Made by a program: the position numbers and the translations under genes. From positions 1 to 10,847 of the forward strand of contig CAMOVY010000023.1 of NCBI GenBank assembly GCA_946627905.1: a stretch of DNA of 10,847 nucleotides, given 5' to 3'. Origin of the DNA: an uncultured Clostridia bacterium. Its GTDB lineage: Bacteria; Bacillota; Clostridia; Christensenellales; Borkfalkiaceae. Positions 7,059 to 10,847 of this stretch are shown here, in pieces (positions within the stretch are counted from its first letter, which is position 1; each line of letters begins with the position of its first letter). The notes beneath the pieces are model-generated. The model was given only the letters and a program-made list of their open reading frames with translations. It was not told the DNA's origin and made no database searches.

Positions 7059-8929
7059 TAGTCGTTTCCTCCTTCTTCTGATTGAATTTTATTTTGCGAA
7101 TAGTAAAGTTCCTGATAAATTTTATTGTTTTTCAAAAGTTCGTCGTGTGTTCCCAAAGCGGAAACCGTCCCGTTTTCAAGGATAATTATTTTATCCGCGT
7201 CCTGCACGGATGCTATGCGCTGGGCGATTATTATTTTCGTCGTTTCGGGTATGTATTTTTTAAGACCTTGCCTTATAAGTGCGTCGGTGTGGGTGTCGAC
7301 CGCGGAAGTCGAGTCGTCGAGTATTAAAATTTTCGGTTTTTTAAGCAGCGCCCGCGCAATGCAAAGCCGCTGTTTCTGTCCGCCGGAAACGTTCGCACCG
7401 CCCTGTTCTATTACGGTTTCGTAGCCGTCGGGGCGGGCGAGAATAAATTCGTGCGCTTGGGAAAGGCGCGCCGCTTCGAATATTTCTTCGTCGGTGGCGT
7501 CTTTATTGCCCCACTTAAGGTTTTCCTTTATCGTGCCCGAAAACAGCACGTTTTTCTGCAGAACCATAGCGACGGAATTGCGTAGCGCGTCAAGGTCGTA
7601 TTTTCTCACGTCTTCGCCCGCGACTTTAACGCTACCGCTTGACACGTCGTAAAGGCGGGGGATAAGGCTTACCATGGTGGTTTTGCCCGAACCCGTCGCG
7701 CCTATAATACCCACGGTCTCGCCGCTTTTTATTTCAAAGGAAATATTTTCGACCGCGTATCTGTCCGCGGCTTTATTGTATTTAAAGGCAACGTTTTCGA
7801 AAGAAATACTGCCGTCTTTGACTTCGGTAATGGCGTTTTCGGGAGAGACGATTGAACTTTGTTCGTTCAAAACTTCCGAAATACGCTTTGCGCTTGCAAT
7901 ACTCATAATAATCATTACCATTATCATAGAAAGCATCATAAGGCTCATTAAAATTTGGAAGGAATAGGTCATAAAACTCTGCAATTCCGTCCATTGAAGC
8001 AGCGTGTTTTCCGATTCTATTATAATAAACGAGCCTATAACGAAAATAAGAATTATCCCCGAGTACACGCAAAAATTCATAAGCGGGGTGTTAAGCGCGA
8101 TAAGTTTTTCCGCTTTAGTAAAATTCTGTCTCACATCGTCGGACGCTTTGCGGAACTTGTCTTTTTCAAAATCTTCTCTAACATACGATTTGACAACCCT
8201 TATACCGCGGACGTTTTCTTCTACCGACTGATTAAGCGCGTCGTACTTTTTGAAAATTCTGTGGAAGAAGGGTATAGCCTTTATCATAATAAGCGTAAGC
8301 CCCAGCGCAAGCAAAGGCGCTATGCATACGAAAATGAGCGCCATTTTCGCGTTTATGGTAAAGGACATAATCATGGCGAATATAAGCATAAACGGAGCGC
8401 GCACCGCCGTTCTTATAATCATCATATAAGACATTTCCACGTTGGTAATGTCGGTGGTAAGTCTTGTTACCAGCGACGAAGTGGAAAATTTGTCTATATT
8501 CGAAAACGAAAAATCCTGAATTTTATAGTACATATCCTTACGCAGGTTTTTGGCAAACCCGCTGGACGCTTTCGCCGTGTACTTGCCCGCTTTAATACCG
8601 CATAACAAGGAAATAGTCGCAAGCACCATAAACGCCGCGCCGAATTCTAAAATCAACAGAAGATAACTCGGGTTTTCCGCGCCGCCCGTCAAAAAGTCCA
8701 GAAGTTTTACCAAAAACGCGTCGGGATTGTTGGCGTTGCCCGAAGCGATTTCGAGAACGCCTAAAAGTAGCGTCATTATCCAAGGGATAAGACACTCTAT
8801 AACGGTTTCAAGCATAACGAAAGCGGGGGCGAGAAGAGACGGCTTTTTGTATTCTCTCACCGATTTACCGAGTTTTTTGATAACAGGGATAAACCTTTGA
8901 GACTCGTCGTTTTTTATCTTGTTTTTCAT
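7058..8929 (-). CDS. ABC exporter half-transporter with degenerate catalytic residues (heterodimer partner A)
   Basis: First gene of the operon, 623 residues: six-helix transmembrane domain (first helices at about 33-60 and 88-113) and an ATPase domain. Walker A GATGSGKTT is at 410-418 (K416), Q-loop Q458, signature VSGGQ 514-518, and Walker B KILILDD at 533-539. The catalytic glutamate position is D539 and the switch-histidine position is Q570 (IIIAQRIAS). Both changes are known from the degenerate partner in heterodimeric exporters such as TM287. Its canonical SGGQ signature would complete the active site whose Walker motifs come from the partner encoded next. The start ATG at 8929 has AAAGGT (8938-8943, - strand) 8 bases upstream. 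It is preceded by a consensus promoter and overlaps the partner gene by one base, which should give balanced subunit amounts. The transported compound cannot be told. Confidence 0.95.
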   Translation of the reverse strand: MKNKIKNDESQRFIPVIKKLGKSVREYKKPSLLAPAFVMLETVIECLIPWIMTLLLGVLEIASGNANNPDAFLVKLLDFLTGGAENPSYLLLILEFGAAFMVLATISLLCGIKAGKYTAKASSGFAKNLRKDMYYKIQDFSFSNIDKFSTSSLVTRLTTDITNVEMSYMMIIRTAVRAPFMLIFAMIMSFTINAKMALIFVCIAPLLALGLTLIMIKAIPFFHRIFKKYDALNQSVEENVRGIRVVKSYVREDFEKDKFRKASDDVRQNFTKAEKLIALNTPLMNFCVYSGIILIFVIGSFIIIESENTLLQWTELQSFMTYSFQILMSLMMLSMIMVMIIMSIASAKRISEVLNEQSSIVSPENAITEVKDGSISFENVAFKYNKAADRYAVENISFEIKSGETVGIIGATGSGKTTMVSLIPRLYDVSSGSVKVAGEDVRKYDLDALRNSVAMVLQKNVLFSGTIKENLKWGNKDATDEEIFEAARLSQAHEFILARPDGYETVIEQGGANVSGGQKQRLCIARALLKKPKILILDDSTSAVDTHTDALIRQGLKKYIPETTKIIIAQRIASVQDADKIIILENGTVSALGTHDELLKNNKIYQELYYSQNKIQSEEGGND

Positions 8930-8948
8930 ATAAATTACCTTTATAAAT

Positions 8949-8962
8949 TACTGCTTTCAGTA
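8949..8962. promoter_or_regulatory. Inverted repeat at the expected start of the ABC transcript (candidate operator)
   Basis: TACTG, 4-base spacer CTTT, CAGTA: a perfect 5-bp dyad beginning at the predicted transcription start, a place where a repressor would block elongation or open-complex formation. It is short, so chance is a real alternative. No T-tract follows, so it is not a terminator. Confidence 0.3.
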
Positions 8963-8968
8963 TTAACC

Positions 8969-8998
8969 ATTATACAAAAATACGGTAAAATTTGTCAA
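8969..8998 (-). promoter_or_regulatory. Consensus sigma-A promoter of the ABC-radical SAM operon
   Basis: On the - strand, TTGACA (8993-8998) is followed by an 18-base spacer and TATAAT (8969-8974), a perfect match at both elements. Initiation is expected near 8962, giving a leader of about 33 bases before the ATG at 8929. Such strength without a visible activator site suggests either constant expression or control by a repressor. Confidence 0.85.
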
Positions 8999-9002
8999 TC
9001 GT

Positions 9003-9017
9003 TTTACGTCCCGTAAA
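9003..9017. repeat. Short inverted repeat upstream of the ABC promoter
   Basis: TTTACG, 3-base spacer TCC, CGTAAA: perfect 6-bp dyad just upstream of the -35 of the ABC promoter. It could be a regulator site or chance. It lacks a T-tract on either side and is not a terminator. Confidence 0.3.
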
Positions 9018-9103
9018 GTCGCTGAAAAAACTTAAAACCCGTTCTTCTTAATAATCGGCAAAAAACACGGTTTTTCTTTGTAATTAAACTAATAAGTATA
9101 ATA

Positions 9104-9117
9104 ACTGTATTGACAGT
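9104..9117. promoter_or_regulatory. Inverted repeat overlapping the metK -35 element
   Basis: ACTGT, 4-base spacer ATTG, ACAGT: perfect 5-bp dyad covering the -35 hexamer of metK. It shares ACTG/CAGT half-sites with the dyad at the ABC promoter but with a different gap (6 bases between the shared tetramers against 4). A repressor site is possible; chance is likely too. Confidence 0.25.
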
Positions 9118-9139
9118 AAGACTGAAAAAGTGATATAAT
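9110..9139 (+). promoter_or_regulatory. Extended consensus sigma-A promoter of metK
   Basis: TTGACA (9110-9115), 18-base spacer, TATAAT (9134-9139), with the TG of an extended -10 at 9131-9132. Initiation is expected near 9146, so the leader is only about 32 bases and carries AAGGTG (9162-9167) as ribosome binding site 10 bases before the ATG. It has no room for an S-box or other SAM riboswitch. Confidence 0.88.
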
Positions 9140-9177
9140 ACCAAGGTATAACCGCAATTTTAAGGTGTTTACTTACG

Positions 9178-10347
9178 ATGAAAAAGTTTTTTACAAGTGA
9201 AAGCGTGTCAAGCGGGCATCCCGATAAACTGTGCGACAGGATATCAGACGCGATTTTAGACGAGTATTTAGAAAAAGACCCGACAGCGCGCGTTGCGTGC
9301 GAGTGTTCGGCGACTAAAAATTTTCTGCTTATTATGGGCGAAATAACTTCCCGCGCGATAGTTGACGTAAAGGAAGTTGCAAAGCGCGTTATAAAAGAAA
9401 CGGGCTACGATTACAAGGGTTCGGCGTTTTCGTCCGATAACGTGGAAATTATCGTTAAAATCAACCGCCAAAGCCCCGATATCGCTTTAGGTGTGGATAA
9501 TTCTTTGGAATTTAAGTCGGATAGTGCGGACAGGTTCGACAAAATCGGGGCGGGCGACCAAGGGCTTATGTTCGGGTACGCGGTGAGAGAAACCGAAGAA
9601 CTTATGCCGCTACCCATAACGCTTGCGCATAAAATGTGCGAAAAATTAGAAGAAGTCAGAACGTCGGGCGAGTTGCCGTATTTACGACCGGACGGTAAGG
9701 GGCAGATAACCGTCGAATACGATAACGGCGCGCCAAAAAGGATAGAAGCGGTCGTGCTTTCTTCGCAACACAATTCCGAAATAACCACCGAACAGTTAAG
9801 AAAAGATTTAAAGCGGTGCGTAATAGATAAGGTTTTGCCTAAAAACTACGTTGACGCGGACACTAAATTTTATATAAACCCTACGGGCAGGTTCGAGACG
9901 GGCGGCCCTGAAGGGGACTCGGGACTTACGGGCAGGAAAATAATAGTCGACACTTACGGCGGTAAAGCGCCGCACGGTGGCGGCGCTTTTTCGGGCAAAG
10001 ACCCGACTAAAGTCGACAGGTCGGCGACTTATATGGCGAGATACGTCGCTAAAAACATAGTCAGCGCAAATCTTGCGGACGAGTGCCTCATACAGATAGC
10101 CTACGCGATAGGCATGGCGCGCCCCGTATCGGTTATGGTAAATACTTTCGGCACGGGCAGACTTTCGGACGAGAAGTTAGCGGAAATAGTATTGCGCAAA
10201 TTCGATTTGCGCCCCGCGGCGATTATAGAAAAGTTGGATTTATTAAAACCCGTGTATTACCGTACGGCGGCTTACGGGCATTTCGGCAGAAACGCATTTT
10301 CGTGGGAAAAGACGGACAAGGCGCAGGACTTAAAGAAATATCTTTAA
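9178..10347 (+). CDS. metK: S-adenosylmethionine synthetase
   Basis: Cytoplasmic enzyme making S-adenosylmethionine from methionine and ATP, releasing phosphate and pyrophosphate. The 389-residue length is normal for the family. Visible signatures are SSGHPDKLCD at 11-20 (ATP-phosphate contacts including H14 and D16), signature 1 GAGDQGLMFGY from residue 124, and signature 2 GGGAFSGKDPTKVDRSA from residue 267. The C-terminus ends with the usual AYGHFGR segment and a short basic tail. The ATG is preceded by AAGGTG and by a strong promoter of its own. The product is the cofactor of the window's methyltransferase and radical SAM protein, but metK is divergent from the radical SAM operon and nothing suggests a special link. 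It continues after 7 bases into the comF-like gene. Confidence 0.98.
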   Translation: MKKFFTSESVSSGHPDKLCDRISDAILDEYLEKDPTARVACECSATKNFLLIMGEITSRAIVDVKEVAKRVIKETGYDYKGSAFSSDNVEIIVKINRQSPDIALGVDNSLEFKSDSADRFDKIGAGDQGLMFGYAVRETEELMPLPITLAHKMCEKLEEVRTSGELPYLRPDGKGQITVEYDNGAPKRIEAVVLSSQHNSEITTEQLRKDLKRCVIDKVLPKNYVDADTKFYINPTGRFETGGPEGDSGLTGRKIIVDTYGGKAPHGGGAFSGKDPTKVDRSATYMARYVAKNIVSANLADECLIQIAYAIGMARPVSVMVNTFGTGRLSDEKLAEIVLRKFDLRPAAIIEKLDLLKPVYYRTAAYGHFGRNAFSWEKTDKAQDLKKYL

Positions 10348-10354
10348 TCGCTTT

Positions 10355-10847
10355 ATGAAAGTTAAAGATTTTATCCTGAAAATTCTGACTTTAGGGTTTT
10401 ACCGTGCGGAGTGGCGTTGCAACGCTTGCGGGAAAGAGATTTTTGACGGCAATTTTTTTTGCGAAGACTGTGAAAAGACTTTGCCGTACAACGGTAAAAC
10501 GTTATGCGAACATTGCGGCAGAACCATAAAATCGCCTTCGGAATATTGCTTGACTTGTAAAGGCGTGTTGACTTCGGTAGATAAGGCGCGGGCGGTATTT
10601 AGGTACGAAAAGCCGATAAGCGGGCTTATAAAAAAAGCGAAATACAATAATTGCAGATATATTCTCGATTATTTTGCAGAAAAACTTTCATTTTTATATT
10701 TTGCAAATTATTTTAAATCCGAAGTCGTATGCTACGTTCCTATGGGTGAGAAGCGGCTAAAAAAGCGCAAATATAATCAATCGGAAATCCTTGCGTTAAA
10801 AGTTTCGGCAAAAATCGGCGTACCGTTATCGGACTGCGTTGTAAAGG
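10355..10847 (+). CDS. comF: ComF-family protein, N-terminal part (3' end outside window)
   Basis: The frame opens at ATG 10355 and runs 164 codons to the window edge without a stop. ComF-family proteins combine an N-terminal zinc-binding region with a phosphoribosyltransferase-like domain; B. subtilis ComFC is needed for DNA uptake during competence, but the biochemical role elsewhere is unclear. Four CxxC pairs are visible (C22/C25, C36/C39, C51/C54, C65/C68), as in zinc-binding ComF N-termini. The family motif VPMGEKRLKKRKYNQSEILA (about residues 130-149) marks the start of the phosphoribosyltransferase domain; its PRPP-binding loop would lie beyond the edge. The gene starts 7 bases after the metK stop with no clear ribosome binding site, so it may rely on coupling to metK. 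It is slightly more AT-rich than metK. Competence itself cannot be inferred from this gene alone. Confidence 0.9.
   Translation, partial: MKVKDFILKILTLGFYRAEWRCNACGKEIFDGNFFCEDCEKTLPYNGKTLCEHCGRTIKSPSEYCLTCKGVLTSVDKARAVFRYEKPISGLIKKAKYNNCRYILDYFAEKLSFLYFANYFKSEVVCYVPMGEKRLKKRKYNQSEILALKVSAKIGVPLSDCVVK

Noticed and set aside
7955..8605. Long + strand open frame (216 codons) opposite the first ABC gene
   Set aside because: It is antisense to an unambiguous ABC transmembrane region, its product has no recognisable family and is full of Arg, Lys and Tyr as expected for a reverse-frame shadow.
9059..9076. AAAAAC/GTTTTT hairpin in the divergent region as a terminator
   Set aside because: Stem is nearly all A-T with a 3-base loop and lies between divergent promoters where no transcript needs ending.
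9097..9102. Second TATAAT upstream of metK
   Set aside because: No acceptable -35 hexamer at the right distance; the TTGACA/TATAAT pair at 9110-9139 is far better.
1347..10347. A SAM-centred island (metK, methyltransferase, radical SAM protein)
   Set aside because: The three genes are in separate transcription units with different directions; use of a universal cofactor is not evidence of a shared system.

Overview
The window looks like ordinary chromosome from a low-to-moderate G+C Gram-positive bacterium, most likely an uncultured member of the Clostridia. This rests on the protein families (eukaryotic-type IleS, RluA-family enzyme, eight-cysteine ComF, a two-subunit ABC exporter with a tryptophan-bearing linker that I recall mainly from Lachnospiraceae-like and other Clostridia), on strong AGGAGG-type ribosome binding sites, on consensus sigma-A promoters and on mostly TAA stops. 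No strain or species can be named. Almost every base is coding; the only sizeable gap (8930-9177) is a divergent promoter region. I see no phage, insertion sequence, CRISPR array, rRNA or tRNA.

Left arm, + strand (1-2971): the 3' end of ileS (cut by the window edge just after the KMSK motif), then a class I SAM-dependent methyltransferase of the RlmI/COG1092 type, then an RluA-family pseudouridine synthase, closed by an intrinsic terminator at 2944-2971. All three products act on tRNA charging or probably on RNA modification. Next come two half-length chromate (CHR) transporter genes (2986-4160) that overlap by one base and probably form one heteromeric membrane transporter. The first most likely starts at a TTG, because the upstream in-frame ATG sits inside the terminator stem.

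Middle, - strand (8929 down to 4217): a tightly overlapping three-gene operon. It encodes two ABC half-transporters and a PflX-like radical SAM protein (COG1313). The ABC pair shows the split expected of a heterodimeric exporter: one subunit has Asp and Gln where the catalytic Glu and switch His should be, the other has a full catalytic set but a LSQGQ signature. The operon meets the chromate genes tail to tail at a shared bidirectional terminator (about 4177-4215).

Right arm, + strand (9110-10847): metK (S-adenosylmethionine synthetase) is driven by an extended consensus promoter with a leader too short for a SAM riboswitch. It is followed after 7 bases by the start of a comF-like gene that runs off the window.

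Nothing here is clearly a new system. The points most worth following are the co-translated ABC exporter plus radical SAM operon, the asymmetric ATPase sites, the TTG/terminator arrangement before the chromate genes, and small inverted repeats at both divergent promoters.
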